Assembly (NCBI GenBank): GCA_021736575.1
Contig: JAIPFP010000005.1
Location: 1-57,369 of the forward strand
Direction: 5' to 3'
From: Pirellula sp.
GTDB lineage: Bacteria > Planctomycetota > Planctomycetia > Pirellulales > Pirellulaceae
DNA length: 57,369 nucleotides
Under the pieces are notes generated by a model, which saw only the letters and a program-made list of their open reading frames with translations, was not told the DNA's origin and did no database searches. Made by a program: the position numbers and the translations under genes. Positions 27,341-34,848 of this stretch are shown in pieces (within the stretch, counting starts at the first letter, position 1; every line of letters begins with the position of its first letter).

Positions 27341-28141
27341 TTACAAGCCCAAAACATCGAACATCGAGTACTGCTTGGCGGGCTTGCCTATTAAGTATTT
27401 TGCTGCCGCAATCGCACCGCTCGCATAGCAGTCGCGATTTGATGCCGCTACCCGCAACTCAATCGTCTCACCCATCATTCCAAAAATAATCGTGTGCTGT
27501 CCTGCATCGTCACCGACACGAACCGCATGGTAGCCAACTTCATTGTGAGGTCGCTTGCCAACTTGCCCATGCCTTCCATGAACATGCTCCGTGAGACCCA
27601 TTTCTTCCGCGACGATCTGCCCGAACTTAAGAGCTGTTCCGCTCGGACTATCTTCCTTGAACCGGTGGTGACGTTCCACAATCTCAACATCCGCTCCTCC
27701 AGGGGTGTCTCGCAATGCTCGAGCTGCCTTCTGAACCAGCTTCATGGTCAAGTTCACTGCGACACTCATATTGGGTGCATAACAAATTGGAATGCTCTCA
27801 GCACCTTTTGCAATGTTCTCAATTTGCTGAGGGTTCAAGCCTGTCGAAGCAATCACCAACGGAATGCCATGCATGACGCAGTGAGCGATCGCTTGTTGAC
27901 TACCTTCGGGCGATGAAAAATCGATGACGGCATCGGCATGATCCGGCAGTTGGCTTGCAATCGCAATTCCAATGGGTTCAATGCCGGCAAGGGTACCTGC
28001 ATCCTGACCTAAAACCTTGGAGGTAGGTCGAACAATGGCCGCTTGGATCGTTACATCTGGATCATTGTGCCCCAGTGCGATGAGACGACGACCATTTCGA
28101 CCGGAAGCACCATGAATAACAAGTTTGAGTGAGGATTTCAT
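27341..28141 (-). CDS. dapB: 4-hydroxy-tetrahydrodipicolinate reductase
   Basis: Reduces 4-hydroxy-tetrahydrodipicolinate with NAD(P)H in the lysine/diaminopimelate pathway. 266 aa, ATG at 28141. N-terminal nucleotide-binding GASGRNGR; ASTGLNPQQ (substrate/cofactor side); the catalytic segment ERHHRFKEDSPSGTAL (His-His, Lys, and SGTA) is intact; FGMMGETIELRVAASNRDCY near the end matches the family. Length is normal. It lies 8 bp downstream of bcp and just upstream of the small Cys-pair gene; the group PIN-TRAM gene, bcp, dapB runs on the same strand with short gaps. Confidence 0.96.
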   Translation of the reverse strand: MKSSLKLVIHGASGRNGRRLIALGHNDPDVTIQAAIVRPTSKVLGQDAGTLAGIEPIGIAIASQLPDHADAVIDFSSPEGSQQAIAHCVMHGIPLVIASTGLNPQQIENIAKGAESIPICYAPNMSVAVNLTMKLVQKAARALRDTPGGADVEIVERHHRFKEDSPSGTALKFGQIVAEEMGLTEHVHGRHGQVGKRPHNEVGYHAVRVGDDAGQHTIIFGMMGETIELRVAASNRDCYASGAIAAAKYLIGKPAKQYSMFDVLGL

Positions 28142-28149
28142 GGAAGGTT

Positions 28150-28632
28150 TTAAGTGTCGGGTCCCAACTGTTGCAATGCCTCGATGACCTGACTATCGTG
28201 CCCGTCGACGCTGACCTTTTTCCATACCTTTGCAATGGTTCCGTCGGCAGCGATCAAGTAAGTGCATCGTTGAATCCCCATGCTTTTCTTGCCATACATG
28301 TTTTTTTCTCGCCAAGCTCCATACTCATCTGCAAGTTTATGGTCGAGGTCTGCCAACAACGGGAAGTTCAATGAGAACTTGTCTCGGAATTTTGCGTGCG
28401 AATCTTGACTGTCCGGACTGACCCCCAGAACCACGGCACCCAGATCTTTCATTTGCGTGCTAGCATCGCGAAACGCGCAGGCCTGTTTTGTGCAGCCTGG
28501 CGTGTCGTCCTTGGGGTAAAAGTAGAGCACCACTGGCTGACCTTTGTAGTCGCTCAACTTCACCTTTTTCCCGGAATCCGACATCAGGCTGAATGCCGGA
28601 GCCTTGCTACCTATCTCGAGCCATTCGCTCAT
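28150..28632 (-). CDS. bcp: Thioredoxin-dependent thiol peroxidase (Bcp/PrxQ)
   Basis: Peroxiredoxin that reduces hydrogen peroxide and organic peroxides using thioredoxin. 160 aa from ATG 28632; the frame runs two codons further to a TTG but MSEWLEIG is the better start. Signature: VVLYFYPKDDTPGCTKQACA with the peroxidatic Cys in PGCT and the resolving Cys five residues later, as in the PrxQ type. GVSPDSQDSHAKFRDKFSLN and GIQRCTYLIAADG also match. The thioredoxin reductase gene is at 45900 in this window. Confidence 0.94.
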   Translation of the reverse strand: MSEWLEIGSKAPAFSLMSDSGKKVKLSDYKGQPVVLYFYPKDDTPGCTKQACAFRDASTQMKDLGAVVLGVSPDSQDSHAKFRDKFSLNFPLLADLDHKLADEYGAWREKNMYGKKSMGIQRCTYLIAADGTIAKVWKKVSVDGHDSQVIEALQQLGPDT

Positions 28633-28649
28633 GTTCAACTTTCTGCTGG

Positions 28650-29732
28650 TTAGTTACGCATTTCAGGGCCATCAAATTTGGCAAAAATCATTCGTCCAGC
28701 TTGCGTTTGAAGTGTACTGGTCACAATGACGCCAACGGTTTGATTGAGTCGCTCGCGACCTCCCTCAACTACCACCATTGTACCGTCATCCAAGTAGCCG
28801 ATGCCTTGATCGTGACCCTCGCCTGGCTTGACAACTCTCACTTGAAATCCCTCGCCGGGCAAATACTGTGGTCGTAACGCAGCAGCCACTTGATTGAGGT
28901 CGATGACGTCGACATTATGCAATTTCGCGACTTTGTTGAGGTTGAAGTCTCCTGTCACAAGTTTTCCATCAAGGTGCTTGGCGAGCAAAACTAGTTTCAT
29001 GTCAACGGGTTGGCCTGCAAACTCGGGCAGGTCTCGATCATACAGCACAAAATCCAGTTTGTCGCTCGTGCGCAATCGATTCAGGATATCAAGACCCCGC
29101 CGACCTCGAACGCGTCGCAATTTGTCGGAACTATCTGCAATGGACTGGAGTTCCAGCAATACAAATCGCGGCATAACCAACTGGCTGTCCAAAATGCTTG
29201 TGTCTGCGAGTTCAGCCAGTCTACCGTCAATGATGCTGCTGGTATCCAAAATCATGGGCTTCATCCCTTTGAGGTCGCGTGAGAACTCCACATACGGAAT
29301 GACGAACCGGAAATCGTCCTTGGTCTGAAGCAATAGGCTGATGCATGTGTAGCAAAACACAGTGACCGAACCTAGGGATACATACGTTCTGAGGGCCTTG
29401 TTGTTGTCCAACAGTGGGTCCATCGCAATCGTTAACAAATACGAAAGCAAAACCCCGACAAGCAATCCGAAATAGACGGCGGAAATGACCTCGATTCGCT
29501 TCTTCCGAATCATCATGTCCGCCGCAACGACCAAAAACGCGGCCAGTAGCGCACCGCAAAACACCAAGTAAGGCATCATCGGATGAAGAAAGGAATCCGA
29601 CCTAGCCCAGATCGCGCCAACGCCAGCAGCCACCGTAATAAAGAGAACGCGTAGCGCTAAAAGCGCAATCGCGTCCACGAAAGGAGTTTTGGAGCTTTTA
29701 TCAAAATTGGACTCTAATCGAGAAGTGTCCAC
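28650..29732 (-). CDS. Membrane PIN-TRAM domain protein (YacL type)
   Basis: 360 aa, GTG start at 29732 preceded by AAGGATT. Four membrane helices occupy about residues 20-145. A PIN nuclease domain starts at about residue 156 with MILDTSSIIDGRLAELADTS and continues through MPRFVLLELQSIADSSDKLR, GLDILNRL and KLVTGDFNLNKVAKLHNVDV. The acidic residues in LDTSSIIDGR, LLELQ and VTGDFN are the expected metal ligands. A TRAM-like RNA-binding domain ends it (GQGIGYLDDGTMVVVEGGRE to VTSTLQTQAGRMIFAK). The family is thought to be a membrane-bound ribonuclease, but the substrate is not established. Confidence 0.92.
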   Translation of the reverse strand: MDTSRLESNFDKSSKTPFVDAIALLALRVLFITVAAGVGAIWARSDSFLHPMMPYLVFCGALLAAFLVVAADMMIRKKRIEVISAVYFGLLVGVLLSYLLTIAMDPLLDNNKALRTYVSLGSVTVFCYTCISLLLQTKDDFRFVIPYVEFSRDLKGMKPMILDTSSIIDGRLAELADTSILDSQLVMPRFVLLELQSIADSSDKLRRVRGRRGLDILNRLRTSDKLDFVLYDRDLPEFAGQPVDMKLVLLAKHLDGKLVTGDFNLNKVAKLHNVDVIDLNQVAAALRPQYLPGEGFQVRVVKPGEGHDQGIGYLDDGTMVVVEGGRERLNQTVGVIVTSTLQTQAGRMIFAKFDGPEMRN

Positions 29733-29965
29733 GTGAATCCTTAGGGTTTGCGAGGGTTGCGATGAGAGTTTAATAATAACGCATCAAAACTGTTTCGCCG
29801 ACTGGTTTTGAAGTTTCCTAGCCAAATCAAGTGTAGACTGGCTGAATGCAAGGGTTTCTCAATATACCCATACCCAGCGTTTCAACCTCGATTTCCAAAC
29901 TGTCCACAGCTCAAAGGAATCGATTCGGCACGCGTGCTATTCCAGGCTCGGGCAACGCGACCGCA

Positions 29966-30019
29966 GTTGCGATCGTTGGACCTGTTGCGGTCGTTGGATC
30001 TGTTGCGATCGTTGGACCT
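29966..30019. repeat. 18-bp tandem repeat, three copies
   Basis: Three units of GTTGCGATCGTTGGACCT with one or two changes. They lie inside the 358-bp gap (29733-30091) between infC and the PIN-TRAM gene. A short plus-strand frame would read AIVGPVAVVGSVAIVGPV, but it has no start signal and no other gene features. I see nothing else in the gap; in particular, rpmI and rplT, which often follow infC, are absent. Confidence 0.85.
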
Positions 30020-30091
30020 GTAGGTGTGAAAGCCCCCAGCCACCATTCCTGTCGGGGCGAGAAAAACGCACGAGTCTCATGACCTAACATC

Positions 30092-30616
30092 CTACTTGGG
30101 CGCGACGGTTGCGATCATCCGTTTGCCTTGTTGCAATGGAGGTTGCTCAAGCTTGGAATACTCAGCAAGCTCCTGCAAAACGTTTTCCATTACCCGTCGG
30201 CCTTCATCGACGTGAGCCATTTCACGTCCACGAAAGATCACAGACACCTGCACTTTATCCTTGTGTTGCAGGAAACCGATCGCCTGACGGACTTTTGTCT
30301 CAACGTCATGCTCACCTGTCTTAGGTCGCAGTCGTATCTCTTTTGTCTTCGTCTGATGCGTCCGCTGTCCGGATTTTTTGCTCTTTTCGTATTTGTATTT
30401 GCCGAAGTCCATAATGCGACATACCGGCGGTTTTTCGTTCGGTGCTACTTCCACCAGATCTAGACCGGCATCTCGGGCTCGGCTGAGAGCCTCGTCGGTG
30501 GAAATGACACCATATTGAGTGCCATCCGAACCGATCACTCGAATCGGTGAAATCCGTATTTGGCTATTAATTCTTGTCTGATTGCGTTCTGCCGCAGAAA
30601 CCCTATCGTTTTGAAT
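30092..30616 (-). CDS. infC: Translation initiation factor IF-3 (AUU start)
   Basis: IF-3 binds the 30S subunit, prevents subunit joining and proofreads the initiation codon. The first in-frame GTG (30538) would remove the N-terminal domain start; extending upstream in frame restores the family sequence [20 protein letters not shown] and reaches ATT at 30616, preceded by AAGGAG. An AUU start is the known device by which IF-3 represses its own synthesis, so I choose it: 174 aa, a normal length. The C-terminal domain contains [20 protein letters not shown] and [20 protein letters not shown]. No rpmI/rplT downstream. Confidence 0.96.
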   Translation of the reverse strand: MQNDRVSAAERNQTRINSQIRISPIRVIGSDGTQYGVISTDEALSRARDAGLDLVEVAPNEKPPVCRIMDFGKYKYEKSKKSGQRTHQTKTKEIRLRPKTGEHDVETKVRQAIGFLQHKDKVQVSVIFRGREMAHVDEGRRVMENVLQELAEYSKLEQPPLQQGKRMIATVAPK

Positions 30617-30628
30617 AAAAAACTCCTT
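30614..30628 (-). promoter_or_regulatory. AUU initiation region of infC
   Basis: Minus strand: AAGGAG, six T's, ATT. The ribosome site with 6-nt spacing supports ATT at 30616-30614 as the start and implies IF-3 autoregulation as known for infC of other bacteria. Confidence 0.85.
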
Positions 30629-30998
30629 TAATCGACTTTCTAGATCGTATGCGGAATGAATGACCTAGCCACTCGTGGAGCGGCTAGATTGCCTAAAGTA
30701 AAGTATCGACAATTTTAGGGGACTCGGTCAACAGATGTTTTGCAAATTTCACCGGGCGGCAACGAAATTATTGGATCTTTTGGCAAGAATGAACGCGGAT
30801 TGAGAATTCGAAGCGTTGGACTTCGAATCCGCACCCATCGCAATCGCTCTGGGCTCGCCACCCTGGGCCCGGCAATGCCAGTCTGCTGCTCGCCTTGACT
30901 GTCGGTGATGGCGTGTCACTTGGCCTTGCAAGGCGGGCCAACCTAGCTACCATACTTTCGCTGAGTCCGAGCAATTAAAATCGAGCTCATTTTGTACT
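30629..30998. other. Intergenic region between infC and tRNA-Lys
   Basis: About 370 bp between divergent units (infC leftwards, tRNA-Lys rightwards). It should hold both promoters. I found no gene or repeat with confidence; short frames here have no initiation signal. Confidence 0.4.
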
Positions 30999-31071
<73 letters not shown>

Positions 31072-31080
31072 TTGGTATTG

Positions 31081-31130
31081 AAATCCCTGAGATTGCCGCA
31101 CCATCAGGTGCCATAATCGCAGGGATTTTT
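31081..31130 (+). terminator. Intrinsic terminator of tRNA-Lys
   Basis: Long hairpin: AAATCCCTG ... CAGGGATTT (9 bp), continued by GATT/AATC and GCACC-ATCA-GGTGC at the top, then TTTTT at 31126-31130. The remaining sequence up to 31427 contains no gene that I can support. Confidence 0.85.
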
Positions 31131-31427
31131 GCATTTCTGGTTTTGCTACGTTCGCCCGGATTGGCACCGATGTCAGCAAGGCGGAAAACATCAGGCAAAA
31201 CCGAATTACTCTCCCATTTTGTGGAAACGTACGCAGGACGCCCATCGTATCGCTTTGGCTCGATATACCTGTTTTTCATAGCTCCCCGGTACTCTTGCGA
31301 CCACATCAACCCCCTGGAAAAACAAGGACAAAAGTGTGCGCTAGGCCCATGGGATCTCCTGGTTGAAACACGCCAAGGATTGGAGCCCCCTATCAAAACT
31401 TTCTGGACGCTTGCTTGCTTTGGGAAC

Positions 31428-31886
31428 CTAGCGTTTGTACTCGATGTCGTCATCGGTTCCGTATTGTCCGTCTGGACCATTCGACCAGATACGAAATGTC
31501 TTGCTCGATTTTCCGTAGTTGTAGGGGTTCCCCCACGGGTCGTTGGGGACAGGCTTGTCAAGCTTCCGCACCCATCGCGACTTGTCTGCCAAGTCGCTAG
31601 GCAATTCATATAGGCTGTTGAGATTGCTTGGAGTCTCACCGACCTGTACTTGATACTCACGCAAGCTTTTATCAAGAATCCCCATCATTACCTTGGCCTG
31701 CGTTTTCTTAACGCCACCAAAGTCCTTCATCATGTCTTCCACTTGTTGACCCTTACCGGATGACATCGCAGCAACCATTGGATCAACTCGCGGCGCAAAT
31801 AACCACGATAGCAACACCTCACCACCGATTGCAACTAAAATCAGGACCGCACCAGCAACGACGGCTAAAACCCATGGATTTTTCAT
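31428..31886 (-). CDS. GspG-like protein with plain membrane anchor
   Basis: 152 aa, ATG at 31886. Residues about 5-30 form a simple hydrophobic helix (VLAVVAGAVLILVAIGGEVL) without the Gly/Glu5 prepilin signal. The C-terminal third has the hallmark of the GspG major pseudopilin: ELPSDLADKSRWVRKLDKPV, NDPWGNPYNY and WSNGPDGQYGTDDDIEYKR, in which the Asp residues form the calcium site of GspG. So the fold appears to be GspG's soluble domain on an uncleaved membrane anchor. It is alone here, far from the secretion-like operon at 18475-23920. Confidence 0.78.
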   Translation of the reverse strand: MKNPWVLAVVAGAVLILVAIGGEVLLSWLFAPRVDPMVAAMSSGKGQQVEDMMKDFGGVKKTQAKVMMGILDKSLREYQVQVGETPSNLNSLYELPSDLADKSRWVRKLDKPVPNDPWGNPYNYGKSSKTFRIWSNGPDGQYGTDDDIEYKR

Positions 31887-32113
31887 TTATCTTTCCCGAT
31901 GTATTCGCACGTTTAATCTGCTAATTGTAGCCCAAGACCACAGCTAACACGTCGCAACTCGGTGTTTGTCTCCCGGATTTTGCCTTATTCTCGACCGCCT
32001 AACCGCTCGATTGACGCATCCGAAGCGTTGATTGACCGGAACCAAACAACGCTCTCCAAACGCCACAGCCGGGCAACCGCGAGACACATCAGGGATTCTT
32101 GGCGGTCGTGTGC

Positions 32114-32413
32114 TTAGTCGCGAAGTTGAAAACTGGGAGATTTGCGTTGAAAGAGCACAATTCGCCAAATCAACCAGATCAGAAAAGCTACGCTCGCGCT
32201 CAACCCATACAACCAGAGCCCCGCAAACATCGGTTCCGAAAAACAGACAAGATTTAGCCCGATCCAACCCATCGTGCCAATAATGGAAAGCACCATCGCA
32301 AAACTATCCACTTGGTACGAAAAGGGTTGACTCAATTGGCTATTTCCAGTTCTGGCCAACGGTTGCCCGAGGCGATGACTCGATTCGCTGGACCGGACAC
32401 TCATTCCAGGCAT
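32114..32413 (-). CDS. Small two-helix membrane protein, 99 aa
   Basis: No family recognised. The 99-aa frame starts at ATG 32413, overlapping the 3' end of the HD-domain gene by 13 nt. Residues about 38-58 (FAMVLSIIGTMGWIGLNLVC) and about 64-88 (AGLWLYGLSASVAFLIWLIW) are hydrophobic. The N-terminal 35 residues are polar. The overlap and same-strand position suggest co-expression with the HD and SDR genes. The 227-bp gap to the GspG-like gene holds nothing clear. Confidence 0.55.
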   Translation of the reverse strand: MPGMSVRSSESSHRLGQPLARTGNSQLSQPFSYQVDSFAMVLSIIGTMGWIGLNLVCFSEPMFAGLWLYGLSASVAFLIWLIWRIVLFQRKSPSFQLRD

Positions 32414-32907
32414 TGCATGCGATCTCGATACTCGTGTTCACCGATCGCTTGTTTTAGAAATTGATAGCTCAATGCATAGCGCTGCATCCGCATTGCGTCC
32501 TCCGTTTCATGTCCTGCACGATAAGCGACGCGACCAATGCGATAGTTATCTTCCAAGTCCGCCAGCTTCGCTTGTTTTGCGATGGCGTTGCGATTGAGCT
32601 CGATCACGTAGTCACAGTACGACTGCCCCTCGACGCGTGTTAAAAGAATAATCGCTTGGATGGCGGAATCGCTGATCTCGTTGCGACGTAGTTCGTCGAC
32701 CGTTCCAGCCGTATCTTCCAAGTAATCATGAAGTACACCAGCTTGCTTTTCGAACGGATCGCTGACGCTTTCCATGACACGCAACAAATGCAGGATGTAA
32801 GGCTGCCCCGCCTTGTCTCGTTGGCCGATGTGGGCGTTCATCGCCAATGCGATCGCGCGTTCGAGTGCGTCCCATGGTTTGGTATTTTTTAATGGGCTAA
32901 GGCTCAT
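32401..32907 (-). CDS. HD-domain hydrolase, SpoT/MESH1-like
   Basis: 168 aa, ATG 32907. The pattern AHIGQRDKAGQPYILHLLRV (His26, His40) followed by GVLHDYLEDTAG (His60-Asp61, Glu64-Asp65) is that of the (p)ppGpp hydrolase domain of SpoT/RelA and the single-domain MESH1 enzymes. The later motif KLADLEDNYRIG replaces the usual KLADRLHN; the metal-ligand Asp is kept. No synthetase or TGS/ACT domain, so a stand-alone hydrolase of ppGpp or another nucleotide is likely. It begins 4 nt after the SDR gene's stop (operon). Confidence 0.87.
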   Translation of the reverse strand: MSLSPLKNTKPWDALERAIALAMNAHIGQRDKAGQPYILHLLRVMESVSDPFEKQAGVLHDYLEDTAGTVDELRRNEISDSAIQAIILLTRVEGQSYCDYVIELNRNAIAKQAKLADLEDNYRIGRVAYRAGHETEDAMRMQRYALSYQFLKQAIGEHEYRDRMQCLE

Positions 32908-32911
32908 TTTG

Positions 32912-33892
32912 TTAGCTAGCTAAAAGTTGATTGTTTCTAAGCCATTGCACTGCATCATGAATGGACTCATGCACTGGCCGGGGTTTGTAACCCAATTCAT
33001 CCATGGCTCGCTGACTTGAGTACCAATGAAATTGAGATGCCATCTCAATGGCGGCCGAGTTGACATCCAGTTCACGGTTTAGAATCTTGCTTAGCATATC
33101 ACCGACAACACTTCCTACGAATCGGCTAGGGGCTCGCATGTAGGTAAATGGTCCGCGTTTGCCCAACTCGGTTGCGATTCGCTGCCATAGTTCAAGATAC
33201 GTAAGATTCTCACCGCCAAGGATGTAGTGCATTCCGGGCTTTCCTCGTTCGATTGCTTGGAGGATTGCGTCGGCGACGTCGCGCGGGTCGCAGACCGTGC
33301 AACCGCCAGAGGGGGCCAGCGGTGCAAAGCCCTGCAAGCCTTGGATCATCCGACCGCTGCTCGGCTTCCAATCCCACGGCCCGAGCATAAATCCCGGATG
33401 AACGATCACGACATCTTGCCCTGATTTAGCCGACTGAACGGCGAGTTCCTCGGCGGCTCGCTTGGTTACGACACAAGTACATGGAATCTGTCCATCGCCG
33501 ATGGTTTGCTCGTTTGCTGGGTGTTCCTTCGTGCCAAGGGCTAGCGTATTAACAGTAGAAATGTGAATAAACCGAGTGTGATGTTTGGCAGCTTCTGCAA
33601 GCAGTCGTTGGGTACCATCTCGATTCACTCGCAACCCTTCCTCGAGGCGTGACCAGCCGATTTGGATATGAGCCGCGCAATGAATCACGGCATCGAACGG
33701 GTTCTCAAAGACCTGAGACAAGTTCTCCGCATTCATTAAGTCCACAGAGTAGACCGCTACATTCAGGCCCGCAAAAGACTGACTATTTCGACCGGATCGG
33801 CACAGACTGGCAACCTCGAACCCTCGATTCAATGCCTGCCGAATGACGTTATTACCTAAAAGTCCGGTTCCACCAGTGACTAGAATTCGCAC
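32912..33892 (-). CDS. NAD(P)-dependent epimerase/dehydratase (extended SDR), Tyr of YxxxK missing
   Basis: 326 aa, ATG at 33892. N-terminal Rossmann motif GGTGLLGNNV, then VIHCAAHIQIGWSRLEEGLR and HISTVNTLALGTKE, then VVIVHPGFMLGPWDWKPSSG, as in the dihydroflavonol reductase-like extended SDRs. At the usual YxxxK site the sequence is CTCVVTKRAAEE: Lys is kept but the Tyr position is Cys, so classical SDR chemistry may be lost or altered. Substrate unknown; planctomycete SDRs of this type are often near lipid or hopanoid genes, but none is seen here. First gene of a minus-strand operon (SDR, HD hydrolase, small membrane protein). Confidence 0.9.
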   Translation of the reverse strand: MRILVTGGTGLLGNNVIRQALNRGFEVASLCRSGRNSQSFAGLNVAVYSVDLMNAENLSQVFENPFDAVIHCAAHIQIGWSRLEEGLRVNRDGTQRLLAEAAKHHTRFIHISTVNTLALGTKEHPANEQTIGDGQIPCTCVVTKRAAEELAVQSAKSGQDVVIVHPGFMLGPWDWKPSSGRMIQGLQGFAPLAPSGGCTVCDPRDVADAILQAIERGKPGMHYILGGENLTYLELWQRIATELGKRGPFTYMRAPSRFVGSVVGDMLSKILNRELDVNSAAIEMASQFHWYSSQRAMDELGYKPRPVHESIHDAVQWLRNNQLLAS

Positions 33893-34059
33893 GTGACCAA
33901 ATCCTTAAAATTGTTGCTCAAAACCACGTTGGAGCCCCATTTTTGGCCCGTACGGTTGACCTACGCAACGGTACGCGCAAAGGGGGGGCTGCTACGTTAG
34001 TATTAATCGCTGTACAATGTCAAGCTTCTCTTCTACTATCAATCGACGAAAAACAACCG

Positions 34060-34848
34060 ATGCCGATCATAACCACTCGAAACCTCTACAAACAATTCGG
34101 CACGGGGGACGTTGCTGTGGAGGTGTTGAGGGGTGTTGATCTTACCATTGACAGCGGCGAATTTGTGGCTGTCATGGGCCCTTCTGGTTCCGGAAAAAGC
34201 ACGCTTATGAGTATCATTGGCGGAATCGAACCGCCGACAACTGGGCAAGTGATTTTGGATGGTGTTGATATCGCCAATTTGAATGATGACGAACGCACAC
34301 TATTGAGACGACGAAAAATCGGGTTTGTCTTCCAAGCGTTTAATCTGATTCCGACGCTTTCTGCTGTCGAGAATATTGCTTTGCCGCTGGAATTGGATGG
34401 CGTCGATTGGAAGACAGCCAAGAAACACGCCATGGAGGCGCTTGAACGCGTCGAGCTCACGCACAGAGCCGATCATATTCCAGCCAAACTCTCGGGTGGA
34501 GAGCAGCAACGTGTTGCAGTCGCGAGAGCTATCGTGATCAAGCCCGCGATCTTACTCGCTGACGAACCGACTGGAAACTTGGATTCCAGGCAAAGCGGTC
34601 GCATAACCAAGTTGCTCGGCGAACTAGCTACCGATTCGAAACAAACCATTGTGATGGTTACACATGATGCCAATGTAGCGAAATCGGCGTTTCGGTTGTT
34701 AATGTTTCGCGATGGCAACATCGAACGCGATCTTTCTCACGATGAGTTTGCTGCCAATGCGCAGGCGTTTAACATGGGGTCGGGGCAGTTTCCAAAGGTA
34801 CCGTTGCGTCCGATCGACCCCGCGATTCTCTCGGAGGGGAATCGCTGA
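34060..34848 (+). CDS. ABC transporter ATP-binding protein (MacB/LolD type)
   Basis: 262 aa. I start at ATG 34060 (PIITTRNLYKQFGTGDVAVE); the frame is open upstream but unlikely to be coding. Walker A GPSGSGKSTLMS, Q-loop FVFQAFNLIPTLSAVENIAL, signature LSGGEQQRVAVARA, Walker B AILLADEPTGNLDS, H-loop MVTHD: the LolD/MacB/FtsE-like subclass. Its TGA shares a base with the permease ATG (TGATG). The pair makes a mechanotransmission-type exporter or lipoprotein-release machine. Confidence 0.93.
   Translation: MPIITTRNLYKQFGTGDVAVEVLRGVDLTIDSGEFVAVMGPSGSGKSTLMSIIGGIEPPTTGQVILDGVDIANLNDDERTLLRRRKIGFVFQAFNLIPTLSAVENIALPLELDGVDWKTAKKHAMEALERVELTHRADHIPAKLSGGEQQRVAVARAIVIKPAILLADEPTGNLDSRQSGRITKLLGELATDSKQTIVMVTHDANVAKSAFRLLMFRDGNIERDLSHDEFAANAQAFNMGSGQFPKVPLRPIDPAILSEGNR

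Noticed and set aside
30749-30974. Two short minus-strand frames upstream of tRNA-Lys
   Set aside because: No ribosome site or recognisable domain, and codon use looks random.
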